DNA of 64,000 bases from Casuarius casuarius. Taxonomy: Eukaryota > Chordata > Aves > Casuariiformes > Casuariidae. The translations under genes and the position numbers were made by a program. The stretch covers positions 7,338,651 through 7,402,650 of the forward strand of contig PTFA01000020.1 of the NCBI GenBank assembly GCA_003342895.1, written 5' to 3'. Below are positions 15,440 through 28,300 of this stretch, piece by piece. Each line of letters opens with the position of its first letter. Within the stretch, counting starts at the first letter, position 1. Below the pieces are notes generated by a model that saw nothing but the letters and a program-made list of their open reading frames with translations, was not told the DNA's origin and searched no databases.

Positions 15440-15960
15440 AAAGGACAAGTGTAATCAATGGATACCTAAGCAAGGGAATCTAGAGCAGCAATTATTATAC
15501 CTCAGTATTTGGCAGCAGTATCATGCTAACAGAAGACTGTGACCAGTTCTGATGTCCAAAATCTAAGAAGGGGCCTAATAACATGAAGAGAGTTCTGAAA
15601 AGGGAAATGGGAGTTACTACTTATCAGAAGAAGTATGGCCAATAATGTTAAATTCTAGGAGTGCAGCCTGTCTAGCCTGACTGAAAACAGTTTAAGAAGT
15701 AACTTAGTCTATCCTATGAGTACTGGCCTGGAAACAGAAATATGTTAAAAAGCATTCCAACCTCACAAGTTTATAAGGAGATACTATGACTAAGAGTCAA
15801 GATGAGACAATTTCCAGACAGAATTAAGGCATGTTTTGTTTGTGTGTTTGTTTCTTAAATAACGGGGATATATAACTGTTGGAATAACTTTCCTTTTTTT
15901 TTTTTTAATCAGAGATGGTTTTCTAAAAGACATGCGCTATTTCAATTAATTTCTATTATC
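15440..15960 (+). mobile_element. Old CR1/L3-like LINE fragment
   Basis: Follows the CR1-type 3' layout: CTGTGACCAGTTCTGATGTCC, then GTGCAGCCTGTCTAGCCTGA, CCTATGAGTACTGGCCTGG, TTTATAAGGAGATACTATGA, ACTGTTGGAATAACTTTCC and TTTTCTAAAAGACATGC. Each block matches part of the remembered family consensus with many substitutions. A T13 run (15,894-15,906) interrupts it. Boundaries are approximate. Confidence 0.6.
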
Positions 15961-15964
15961 CTGA

Positions 15965-18900
15965 AGGATTCAGCACTGTGAAATGTACCAAAACATGCAC
16001 AAACTCTATAAACACAAGATGGAGATGAGCAGTCTCAACCTCCTACATACAAGGGGAATTTTCCCTTCTGAAAAATAACTGCAGTCTTTTAGGAGCTGTG
16101 CCCAGGGACCAGGATCAGGAGCTAGACTCCATTTCTGCACCAGAGGAGGGAAACAGTAAACAGAAAATCTCTTCCCTTTTCCCATTAATTTCAGAAGCAC
16201 ATCAAGGAATGGCTTCACTGAATATTTTCCTAAGGTATCTTTATACGCCTCACAGTGCAATTTCAATGGCCAGCATCTGACTGTGTTTAAGTGAAGTTTG
16301 AAAAAACGTTTTAAAGGACCTATCCAAAAATTCTGAGAGCGGGTCTGGTCCCTTCTGCATAGCCCAGCAGATATAAAGCTGTTGTTGTTAAATTGCCAAG
16401 AGCAGTTCCTGTCAAAAACTCCTCTTTATTTCAAAATTAGCGTAATTTAAAGGACTGGGTTAGAGTTAGGTCCAGATGACAGCACAATTTGAGTTGGAAC
16501 AATATGGAACCAAACAAACGGACTGGCACCTGCGAAGGAACTGTGTTACAGGAAAGCCTGTTCCACTTTGCAGAGCATCACAGCCCAGCAGGACAGCCAG
16601 CATACCTGATATGTGGGGGGCTCTTGGAAAGTCTAGGATGCGAAATGTTCCTGCCATCTCTTCTCTCCTTTCCTCTGCACTTATAGAAGTCCAAGGAGAA
16701 AGTGGCCATGTTTTAAAATAAATTATTTCTCGTTTCAAAGTTTTAAGCCCATAAATTCAACATATATTTAGTTTAAGAGAGGGGCATGCCTAAAATCAGC
16801 TACATGGTAGAAATGTTCAGGCTTCTGGTATTCAAACCGAATGATGACATCATATAAATACAAGTATACTGATGTTCAAGTCAAGGTTTTTCTCAGACTC
16901 CTCTTGCATTGTAATGTAGAAGTACATTCTGGAGTGAGAGAGGGGAGAAAAAAGCTTAGCTGTACCAAAACATGCTGATAAATCAGAGGCACAGATGGCT
17001 TTAATAAAAAAAAGCAATCAAGGATTAAACAAGTGATAATAATCTATTGAGCACAACAGTTCCGTATTTGCTACAGTGCCACTTTAGAAAATTATCTTCT
17101 CCTACAGGCTTAACTACAAACATATGCACAGTGAAGGATAACAGGACAGATCTTAACTGTTCTTCTGCAAATATAAAGCCAGCTTTAGCTAACAGAAGGT
17201 TAATGGAAGGGTTGAAGGAAAAAACGAGGAAAGAAAGAGGCGAGGTGGGCGGAAAGAGAACCTAGGAGAACAGTTGACAGGTAAATCACATGATGCCATT
17301 GAGAAAAACAGCCTAGCAAGAGAGCTGGAGTTTGGCCGGAGCAACATGCCACCAGTATGTCAAGGAACAGGGACACTGAAGTGGTAGCCCTAAGGGTAAA
17401 GAAGTCACATGAGCTTGCTGAGAGTTGCATGGAAGGCTGCCTCTGTATAGCAAGGAGGTTTCAGTCTTCTGGGAGCAATGAAACTTTTTGATCTCTCAGA
17501 TCAAAACAGACCAGATTACTAAAGGGTCACTGAAGTAACTCACTAGAGCTATAGACTTAACTTACCCTGGGCAATGGTTAAAGGTCCGGCGTTTTCTCGG
17601 TGCTTTTTCTCAATATTCTTTGCAAGTTGGTGCTGACAATTGAAAAGGAAGTGGACTTCAGAAAGGTGGACAGTATCTTTTTATAAACTATGAAATCCAG
17701 CTGTCTTATAGAAAAACAGCTTTGTTTTGCTGGCTAATTTTTAGCAGGAACTCCCATGATTTCTCTCTATTTTCTGACAACTCTGTTGTCTCACAAAAAG
17801 CTCTTCCACTCTTTTTTTCCAAGCATCTCTAACTACAATGAGGATTTTGGTGTCCAGGGGAAAAATCATAGTTCAACACAATTTGTCCTAGAGAAGTATA
17901 ACATAATGAAGAAATATGAAGTTCCTACCTGCAGGACTATTTTCTGCAAATGTTCTCTTGTCCTAAATTTAAAATTAAATATTTTGACAGCTTGAAAATG
18001 AATATAGTAATACTATGTAATAGTTAAAATGTTGACTTTCTTACTGGGCATTTGGCCAACCCTTAGGAAAGCTGTCAGGGGTTCCCAGTAAAGCAGAGAG
18101 CATCTCCTGAGAATAGAGGTCTATCCATCATGAGCTCATATGAATTTTATATTCCAGTTCTCAGAAAAGCATTTTGCTTTCCTTGCACATTGTCTACTCA
18201 TGTACTACATCAGAACAATATCTCATTGTTTTATTTATGTTATTGCATTTACAAGATTGAATTACAATCTTGAATCTAAAAGCAACATTCTATTTTAACT
18301 AAAGTTTATACTAAAGTTCTCTTCTAAAGTAGAGACAGAAAGAGAGAAAAAGAAGAAAGAACAAAAGAAAAATATCATGTGTGGATGTCCAAACAGTAAA
18401 ATAAAGCCATCACTTGCTTAACATCAGCGTCTGCTTCTCCAAGTCAACAGTCTCACTAACTTGATATCTTCACTTTCTCTTCTTCTGGATTCCAAATGAT
18501 TGACTAATAAATAATATACTGTAAATATATAAGATTGATCAGGTTTGCTTTGAATCATTTTCTTTTTCCTTCAAAAGAAAAACAAAGTTACTTGATACTG
18601 CGTCCCGAGTGGGATATAGCTGGGAAGGGACTCTGATCTGCAAGTCAGTGAGGAAAACATTCCCTAGTGACAATTGCTTCTCCCCCAAACCACCCAAATG
18701 TTTGGTCTGATAAACAGCTTTAATGTATTTGAACCAATTTCCTATACCAAATGATGCAATAGTCTCCAGTAAAACTTATTTTCTTATAGTGCTTCTACTA
18801 GCCATGGTAAAATAAACATGTTTTTTCTTGTTACAATCTGGAAATAAGAATAAGGTGTGCAAGAGCTATTTTCAATATCACACAGATGCCCTGTGCAATT

Positions 18901-19035
18901 TTTGGCCAGGATCTTTGCCTCTCCAGTCTTGTCTGTTCTTGCATGAAATGACATTACAGTCCTTATCATTAGCTATCCATGTCTTCATATGACTTTTCAA
19001 AAACAACATGCAGGTATCTGAAGGGCTGTTTAAAC
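15965..19035. other. Intergenic, no gene seen
   Basis: Unique AT-rich sequence. Opposing open frames at 16,466-16,738 overlap each other, which argues for local composition rather than a gene. Confidence 0.7.
18331..18372. repeat. A/G-rich low-complexity tract
   Basis: About 42 bp almost wholly of A and G (AGAGACAGAAAGAGAGAAAA and so on). No unit is cleanly repeated. Confidence 0.8.
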
Positions 19036-19037
19036 AG

Positions 19038-19111
19038 AATTTAGATATCTAAATTGAGGTGAATGTACAGAAAGCTTACCTTGATGCTTAGATATCTAAG
19101 CATTGGTAAGC
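19038..19111. repeat. Paired perfect palindromes sharing a TTAGATATCTAA core
   Basis: An 18-bp perfect palindrome at 19,038-19,055 and a 20-bp perfect palindrome at 19,084-19,103 share the core TTAGATATCTAA. The second is flanked by GCTTACC (19,074-19,080) and its complement GGTAAGC (19,105-19,111), extending the stem. The pattern resembles palindromic old sauropsid interspersed repeats, but I cannot name a family. Confidence 0.85.
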
Positions 19112-19114
19112 ACC

Positions 19115-20740
19115 TATGTTTTGCTAGTAATCCTTTTAGGTACATATCCAGAGCCACTCATCTCAGGCCTCAAAAAGTTTGAGGTTCTCAATCCTTGCAC
19201 CACCTCCAGAAAGCCATAGTCCAGCAGACAGGCTCAGAGTCCAGCTGTCTCCAACAAAAAGGAAAGCAGGCTGGGGACATCTGCATGCGAAACCAAACTC
19301 CTGAATGCTGACTGAAAGTAGAGATCAGCAGGTACAGGAAATACTTATTACTGTGAAAACTCCCTCATCACTGAGCCAAAAAAAAAGGCCAACCTGTAAT
19401 GTGCACTTGTCAGATTGTTTAACTCAATGTAGTGGGGTTTATTTTCATTCTACTTAAACTAGCATAAATCAAGAGTAAAACTTATGATAACATAAGAGCA
19501 CATAAAAGTGTAAAGCTGACATAAAAAATGAGAACTAAAGCAACAACGATGAATCAGACAAAGATCCAAAGTGAAAATTAGTCTTCTGAATCTCTATTCT
19601 CTGTATTTTACTCATTCCACCTGAATGAATTCAGTAGAGTGGAGGTAAATAAAAACTAAATCTTGGGCTACATGCAGATAAATTAGAGAAGAATTAGGCC
19701 ATAAAAGTATATTTGCTTTGTCCATAAAGTCAGGAATAGCAGTCATTAAATATTCAATGTTTACCCCAAATTACCAAATAATGCATATGCACTATCCAGG
19801 ATGTGGAAGTGTCATATAACACTTATTATAAGTTTAAAAAGAAATCAAATATCATTATTTGTAAATTGCTAGTGAATGACAACCTTTGGGAAGGAAATTT
19901 CTCTCCTCTAAGAGTAGATAGGAATAAGGGAGAAGAGATCTGTGTGATACACTTTTAGGTACTTCGTCACGTACACACAGTTGCGCTGAAGCACGCTCAG
20001 GGCTAATTTGATAAACAGCAGCTCCTCCTCTAGCACTTGCCACTTTGCATCTGCTAAATTTAGAGTGGGACAGAAGGACGATTCATCAGAGAGAAAAGAT
20101 AAGAGGGTAAAGCTATAACTGCTCTCTCAAAATGCAAGCTGATATACATATATGCCATCTCTAACTGGGTACAACTCCTCCCTTTCTCCTTCAGAAAATT
20201 AACTGCAGTTGGAAATTATTTTTTATGTTTACATTCTTTTTCATACTTTCCTCTGTCTATATGCATTTCTTTTCTTGATACCTACTGAACTCCTCTCCCT
20301 CTAGGATGCTCCTGTTTCTTCCTCTACTACACAAGAAGTAAATTTCATCTTGCTGCTGCGACAGACAGAGGGAAAAAGGGCCAGGGAGTGAGGATGGTAT
20401 AAGGAAAATCTCACATCACAAGGCTTTCTGTTCCTGAAAAGCCGCAAATATGAAAGAATAGAGGAGCTGTGATTATTACTTCTAAGAGAGACCGTTTGCA
20501 CAGCTGTAACCCATACATTCAACCTTTCTGTCAGCTGCAATGGCAGGGGCAAGAGGCAGAGATTGGTTTTTCAGTCTGGAAATCTTGTTTCCTTAGGCAT
20601 AGGCAAGCTGGGTTGTTTGTTAGGCCCTATAAGCTGTTGCCTGGGGCAGCTGGTTACTTTGCCTATTCTTTGGGACAGCTCTGTAATTGACTGAACCTAG
20701 TGCACATCCCCTCCTTTCTTACATTCTCTATCAAGGTGTC
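19115..20740. other. Intergenic, no gene seen
   Basis: No repeat or coding signal recognised beyond short chance frames. Confidence 0.7.
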
Positions 20741-21800
20741 AATTTTTAAACTATCCTAACAGCTTTTGTGGCAAAGAGAATCTGGTTTTCAGCCCTCCAA
20801 TTTTATTGACACCCCTATTCACAGATAACCAGCATACAGGCAAACTTGCTAGCAACTCTCCACCACATCCACTCTAAACAGACACCAGCAAAGCCTGGGG
20901 ATACTTACACAGGAGCTGCATTGAAGTATATCCGCTCTCCATTCCTTCATTTCTTGTGGACCACAGTTCACAACAGGGCACAACTGCCAGTTCTCATATT
21001 TTACATATACCTCTTTTCTAACTAGCCATAAATCAAGCTTCTCCTTTCAGGTGATCCCTGAAGGTCTTAGCCAAAAGTTTTCTCAGCTGGTCAGCTGGTC
21101 ATCTTGGTATCAGGCCTCAGCTTGCTCTGCCACCCATTTTGAAAACCAGACAACTCTACTCCATCCAACCTGTGCTCCACAAACACCAGCCAAGCTTCCC
21201 AAGCAGTCTGGAGAACCTCCCAGGCCTTGCCAACAAATAGCCAGAAACTACATACTTCCTTCAACTACACTTCTTGCCTCGCAGACACAAATGCATCAAA
21301 GGCCATCCAAAGATGCATCTTTATAAAAAAAGGCTTAACTCCATATTTAGCCCTACTATTGTTATTTCTTATACGAAATGTAGTATTCTCCTCTAACCTG
21401 GACAAGAAGTCCCATGAAAACATGTGCTTACAACCCCTCGCATACTTTTTACACCATTATCCACAACCGGCTTCTGTACCAGACCTCCCAGTCCGCTTGT
21501 GTCATGCTCTTCTCACCGCAAGCCATGACTGTATGACCCTCTCATGAACTGAAACAAAAAAAGCTCTCATCCAGCCTACACAGACACCTGGAAGATTGTT
21601 TCAATGTTCTTCCCCTTAACAATACAATCTCCAGTCATTTTTAGGCCAAACCCAAAGCTTAACCGTATCTCCAGATTTTCGGCTAGGCTTTAGACTCCCA
21701 TCCAAGCTCGACAAAAAACTCAGGAAGCATTCATCCATCCCCCCTTCCCTGCAGCTTTTCTGGTACAACAGGGCTTGCTGGGAGCTGCTAAGATGCATTT
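20740..21800. other. Strand-skewed C/A-rich block of unknown origin
   Basis: The plus strand is visibly rich in C and A and poor in G over about 1 kb; one 60-base line (21,181-21,240) has 21 C to 11 G. It then turns G-rich at about 21,840-22,010. Open frames of 91 and 106 codons (21,051-21,326 and 21,227-21,547) overlap in different frames, have no recognisable domain and are explained by composition. Possibilities are an unrecognised retroelement read from the minus strand, or a noncoding transcript. I cannot tell which. Confidence 0.5.
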
Positions 21801-24800
21801 AAAGTTGGCAATAGCTCTTCTGGTTGTTTCTTGCTTTTAAAGATAGGATTTGCAAAGGCCTAGGGCCCAGGCCAACATGAGCTGCAAGGGCTAGATTTTG
21901 GCGGAGGAAAGAATGGGGGAGGCATAAGAACAGGGCTTCTGCTCTGTAAGTTGTTGATTGCATAGCTGCAATATAGAGCTGAGAATAGGTTTGGCCTTAG
22001 TCTGATTATTGCTGTTAAATCATCAGGGAATAGGTGGTGAGATTAAAAAGATCTGTGTAAGTGTAGCTGGCACCTCCACAAGTTTCCCAGCTATTTCCCT
22101 GCCATTTCCCTATGAGGGGCTGGAAGGATCCCCTTTTTACAGTTAAGGTTGTGTTAAGGACATAGGCTTAAGTTGTCAGGGACCTAATGTCTGATTTTGG
22201 GATTAATCCCAAGAGACAGTGCCTTGTCTCCTATTCCAGCAGATCCAGACTTCTGCATAGCCAGGCACATCCTGCCTGTGCCAAGCTACTTTCAAATTCA
22301 GAAGTTAGCATACATAATTCGCCACTATGGATCTGAAGACAAACCTGAAAGACAATTTTTACCTCACGCCTAATATTAGCCTCATGACTCTTTCTGCCTC
22401 TAAAACTAAAGTTTGCAAGACCAAGCCCCCACTGTGCTAGCTGTTCCACAGAGTAAAAAAAACTGTTCCTGACCTGGACAGTAAACAGAAAATCTATACA
22501 AAGAATGCCAGAGGGGATATCATAATGCTAATATTCTTTTATGATTTTATACCTAACATCTACTAAGAAGTCCACAAAATATGTTTTTGTCATAAGTTAG
22601 GTCAAAAAGAGATGTCAAGGGAAGAATAATAATCAAAAGGAATGGTTACAAGCAAGAAGCTATGAGAAGAAAGGACTTCACCTCTATAGCTATAACTGAT
22701 CAAAGGGTAAGATCAAACTAGTTCAATCAACCACATGGTGTCAAAACTACACAAAACTTCAGAACCAGTGTGCCAAGAAGAGTGACAAATAGGGTACACC
22801 TGCTTGCCATATATGCATTCATGAACATCAATAATCAGATAATGAAAGAAAGGCTCTGCCATGAGGACTATTTCTCTAGCCCTGAACTCATGTTTGTACT
22901 GGGGTTTCTCAGCTGTGGGTGCAAGAGACCCTTGCTTGTTGCAACGTAGCATATGAAGTTCAAGCAAAATTTATCCTTAAAGCACTAGGCACCTGTTACC
23001 ATTTCTTAACACTAGAAAATTTCATGAAAATTTCAATGTTAAGATTTTTTTCTGTTAGGTTTTTGAAAATTATCCTACAAATATTGCATGAAAGCAATAC
23101 ATATTTATTTACTGCTTTCTCTAATCAATGTTTTCAGCAAACCTGAGATCTTCAGAGTACTTCATTTATTTGTAAATGTTTCTTTGAACCTTCTTGTTTC
23201 TTGGCTCATGTCTGGCAGTCAACAGAAAGTGGCCCGTGCCAGGGGCAGACCTATAATTACCTCTATGTCCTGCAAATTTTCAGTACGAGAATATAGTCCT
23301 TAATTAATTAATTTTAGAAACCAACCAGGAAGTGAGAAAACAGATTCTTAGCAGCGTTTGTAGCCACACTTTTAATCCTGGTCCACTCCTAGAATTATAT
23401 CTCATAAGGGAAAGCAGTAAAGAACAAATTTGAGAAATAATTTTTAAAGTAGCTACTAATTTTAGGCTCACTAGAAACATTTTTTAACTTATTTTCAGAT
23501 GAGATACATGCATGTAGCAGAAACCCTCTTGGTGAGACACAAAACATCCTCCGGAATCATCTCTTCGAAATAACATCCACATCTGAGAATACTGTTTAAT
23601 GTCTTCTCCTTGGTCACACATCAAGTTGTAATAAAATCAGTTCCTGCAGTGGTTCAGCTACTAGACAGTGCTTTCTTCCTGCAATTTCATTTTACGTTAT
23701 CTAAATGTAAGAAGTTTCATGAAGCTGAGATCATAATAAATCATATGCAAAGTAATTTACAAGATGCCAGGAGAGGTTTACAGGGAAAAGTTTCCTTATA
23801 GATGGTTAACCTGAATTGTTTCTGCTGACAAAAGAAATCTCATTTGTATTTACCCCTATAAAAACAGGCTCGATGAATATGTTCCAGCTAGTCAGGCAGC
23901 CAAAGTTTCATTGCAGTGAGAAGGGAAGATCACACACACATTCAAGGACAAATCTCATGAAACTCATGTTTGACAGGAAATTGTACAGGAAGCTAATTCA
24001 GAGAGATCAAAATGAGGGTGGTATGTTCCCAGGACCCAGGGCAAGTCAGAAATCTTGCAGCTGAATTTTGTACATATGGTAATTTGATCAGAGTGGATAT
24101 AGTAGGGAAGGGGAAGAAATAGCTGATTGAAAATGTAGTTCTTACTAAAAAAAAAGGAAAAATCAGCATGGGAACAAGAATTTCAGTATCCCTCTAAATA
24201 AGAAATAAGCCAGATCGCAAAACTCCCAAATCAAAACAAAAGCTGCTTTATGGGCAGTTGGGTCAGAAATATTACAATTTAGGACATATGCATCAGATGC
24301 TGGTTACTTATATTGTAGCATTTAAAATTGTTCTGCATGTGTTCTCATTTATCTTCTAGACAGTGTACTAAATGTGTTCCTGCCCTTACAATATAAAACG
24401 AAAAATGTAATATGAGAAAAAAACTACATCGATAAAACCGTAGATTTGAAAGTTACTGGACGCTTTCTTGGATTCGGCATTTAGATTATTATAAAATGCT
24501 TTTATCCTTTATACGTGTATCAGAAACAAGGAATGCAATTCTCTTTGCTGCCTCCTTTCTATATTCCCAAAACATAATAGAGAAGAATTTCAAAAGTGTG
24601 TAGGAAATCCATGTGGGCTGCAGCCTGCAGATTCCACAGCCATTGCACATTGTACACTTTCTTTCAGCCAGCTATCTTGGGATGAGTGGTAGCATGAACT
24701 TTGATCATAAGCTGAAAAAGTTTAATATCGTGAGATACAGCAGCAGCCAAGTAATCCAAGTAAGAGCAGAGAGCAAAGAATTAATTCTAGCTATAACACC

Positions 24801-25240
24801 GTCTTTCTCTGGGAAAATTCGCAACTTACGATTTCCCTCTGGATGACAAAAAGAATAAAATCCAGCATGTAATTTTCTGGTTTGTATCAAAAAACACATG
24901 ATCTTATTTTGCTCTTCTAACGAACTGAAAGTTAGTGTCTAAATCATAATCTGTTTGAATGACTTCCCATTTATTGTTCATGAACACAAGCAACTCAGCT
25001 AGTATCAAAATGTGGACTGGCAGTAATTTGAATTTATACCCATTCATTCCTTCAAGAGGGACAAAATCTAAAGCTGTGCCTATACTTCAGTGTAGTTGTG
25101 TTAAAAGAGACATATATTGGGTTTCTACGAGGAGAATCTCGGAAGCCATACAGGAAATTAGAGGAGCAATGAATACGAAAATGTAAGAGAAGTTAGATGT
25201 TTCCCACAGAGCTATAGGATTTCCCTGGGGCTTTACACAA
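21801..25240. other. Intergenic, no gene seen
   Basis: G-rich to about 22,010, then ordinary AT-rich sequence. Only short frames without domains. Confidence 0.7.
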
Positions 25241-25330
25241 TGTAGGCCAAAATCTGCACTCGGTTACATGTGCAAAACCTGACTGATCTCTGGAGAGTTG
25301 TGAATGTGTAAGTGAGAGCGAAATTTGTTA
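25241..25330. repeat. Old palindromic interspersed repeat
   Basis: An imperfect inverted repeat: arm CCAAAATCTGCACTCGGTTACATGT (from 25,247) faces AATGTGTAAGTGAGAGCGAAATTTG (to about 25,328). It resembles a palindromic amniote repeat recognised by its TGTAAGTGAGAGC motif. Family not assigned. Confidence 0.5.
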
Positions 25331-25348
25331 CTCTGTTTTCATGACAGC

Positions 25349-25376
25349 AAAAAAAAGGGGGGGGGAGGAGGGGAGA
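25349..25376. repeat. A8-G9 purine tract
   Basis: Eight A, nine G, then AGGAGGGGAGA. All purine on the plus strand, and capable of triplex or G-rich structures. Confidence 0.85.
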
Positions 25377-25379
25377 TCA

Positions 25380-28300
25380 TTTTAAAAACCAATTTAAAAG
25401 GCAGATTCTTCTAAAATAGAATAAAACGACCAGAAGTGGCCATGTATAAAGAGTGAACTATAACTTATATAATCTTCAAAGACATTTTTAAAACTTTCTG
25501 ATAAAAAAGCATGAGAAATCTAGAAGAAAAAGCTATTGGAATCTGAATTTAAAGCAAACCAAATGAAGCCAGAAATCTGAAATAAAAGAAGGACAAAACC
25601 TAAGCTGTTCAGTGCAGCTTTAAAGAGAATCTATCAGGCCACTGACCTATAAAGAATAAAAGCAAAGTTTAGGGTGTACCTCCAGGCTCACACACAAAGC
25701 GTGATAGTCATCCCAGAACTGACTACAGAAGACAATTCCGTCATTGAGAATGAGAGGCGTCACAGATTTTAGGGGGATGTACAAATAGGAAGATCCAAAT
25801 GACAAGACAAAAATGTAAGAAGAGGCAGGCTGGAGTCACTTGCTTCTGTTCTCCTGGGAGACTCCCCCATCTGTGCATTCCAGCAAAATCTGTGATACCC
25901 CTCATTCTTGATGATGTGATTGTTTTACATGGTCTGATACTCTAACCACTTTGTCCTACTTTTTCTAATATCATTAGATTGATTATGATGAAAACATGAG
26001 AAAGCATTTTTTTTCCTGTGGGCTTTTCCTGTAAATGAAATAAGAAGAAATAAACTGTTTTGGTTTGCCTGATCTAAAAATGAACAATCATCCTTCTCCG
26101 CACTGTGAGCAACAGCACCCAGTTCTCTTAAGACTTGCAGCGTCAGGAGATGAAATGTAAATACCTATTTGTTACAATGCTCCTTAATTTGGGAGCAAGG
26201 CTTAAATGGTCTGCAAAAGTACTGAGAGCTTCTAGGAAATGAGAGAAGGCTGAAGGAATGGAGAAGGAAAGTTCTTAAGACTGGGGATTTCAGTACACTT
26301 AAGGTGTTTCTGCATTTGTTTCGTTCTCTCTCTTATTCTGGGGTTTTATTTCCCAGTCATCAATATAGGTCCATTTAAACATTCACTCTGAGTTGAACTG
26401 AACCTAGCAAGGGAAATCTGGGCATGGACCAGAGACCAAACTGGACAAGAGTCTACACAGCACATATAACGGCAGCATGAGATGTACCAAGTGTGTCTCC
26501 CTCCTCACAGTCCTTCAACAATGATCCAGCAAGCTTCTATACCTTATGGCTCCCATATCACTACCTTGACATCGCAAAGCAAAAGCACAAATCTGACAGA
26601 CTGAAAGCAGTCTTCTCACTTCGGTTACTGCTTCTCCTCTTTTCTCTGACATGGGAAATTTGGGGCTTCCACCTAGCGGTATCCTGCTCATACGGTTTTG
26701 CTGCCAGAAGAGTACCATGGCAAGGAAGTGCAAGGAAGTAACCTGACAACTAGCCATAGCAGCAAGCTGAACGAAAGCAGCCTATTTAATAGGCCACGTT
26801 CTGAACCACTGCTGTGGTTCAGTTCCACATTCATTCATACCATGCACAGTAGCACCAGATTTTTGGCCAAGAAGCCACAGTATAGCCCTCATCCTAACCT
26901 TTTGTTGGGAATTCCCAAATCCCCAACAGGGTTTCTGTTTCAGTGTCTTTGGTTATTAAGCCAGCAGAGAATTGATAGAAAAGGCCTTCCTACCAGCCCA
27001 GATCACCACCAATCTTCATCCTTCCCAGAGGCCTCAAAAGTACCTTCTTCCTCAAGTGTAGTCAGGAACCTTGATATTTGTCTTTATTGCTTAAAGATGT
27101 TTGTGGAGAAAGAAAGAAGAACACGAGTTCTCCTCTCCCCTTTGCTTCCCTCCATGGCCTGTAGCACCTACATACAAGGGCAGGAACAGGCTGTCAAATG
27201 GCTCCCATAACCTATGTGTCTACAAAGAAGCCAAATAACATTTCCACATGAGGAGCAATTGCAGTATGACTCACTGATGGCTAATCACAGCACACAGTTG
27301 CAGCAATAATTACCAAATGAGTATCTCCAAAGCAAAATTGACCCTTCAGTAACTGGCCTTCTGCGTAATCACACATACTGGTCACTCTCCCCTCAGTGGC
27401 ACCCCTTTGAAAAGGGCACCCCACTTGGCATATGATCCCACCCTACATTCTTGTAATGAGCAATAACAGGCACAATGTCCCTGCTTGCTTTTTCACCCGG
27501 AGTTGCTAATGACTTATCTGTGTTCTTATTTCAAGGAAGGTTTGAACCCAGCTCTTAAATGAACATTGCAGACATTGTTGCACAGTAAGAGAGGGAATGG
27601 CAGTTGAGAAATGCTGCTGAAAAGCTGCAGTTTAATTTGCACTGGCTTTATTATTCTTCATTAAATTCACAAGCAGTGGCACGGAAAAGGCATCTGAAAC
27701 CAGGAAACTAGTATGAAAAGAAGCAAAGTCTTTCCACTCCATCGCTTTGCTTACAGTGTAAGAGTTTCCTGAACTGCAAAAACTAGCCCTGATTCTGGAC
27801 ACCACTGATGAAGGCTAAATGCTCATGCCCTGCTACTACTGAGTATCATGTTAGCCAATACTGTGCTATTGTTTTCTCAGGCTTCTTATTTCTCATTACC
27901 TGCTTTGCCTCTTCTCCTATACTGGTATTATAAACTTAAAATCAGTTTTTCACACTTTGTAATTTGTATACTCCGAGCACAGGTTGACACTGGTTTCTGA
28001 CTACAGATCACAGTAATATAGTACTGTGCAGTAAGACCAATTAAAAAGAAGCGGCAGCAGATAAATTTGGGATTTGCTTTTCAAAAAGGCATAAGCAGGT
28101 TAGATACCTCCATCTCAGAATTTAAGCATCTCCATGCTTCTGTACAGGCCATTAGGAATCTTTTGTCATCTTTAATGGTCCAGAGAACATTCTGCAAGAA
28201 AGAAAAAGTTCCTCAAGATATGGATTCTCAAGAGTGCCATAAAAGATCAGTTATCTAGTTTTGACTCAGGTCCACCTTGTGACAGCAAAAAATAATTTTA

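Noticed and set aside
26698..27210. 170-codon plus-strand open frame
   Set aside because: Begins at a start with no upstream gene context, is serine/proline-rich because of C-rich sequence, and shows no domain or splice signals I recognise.
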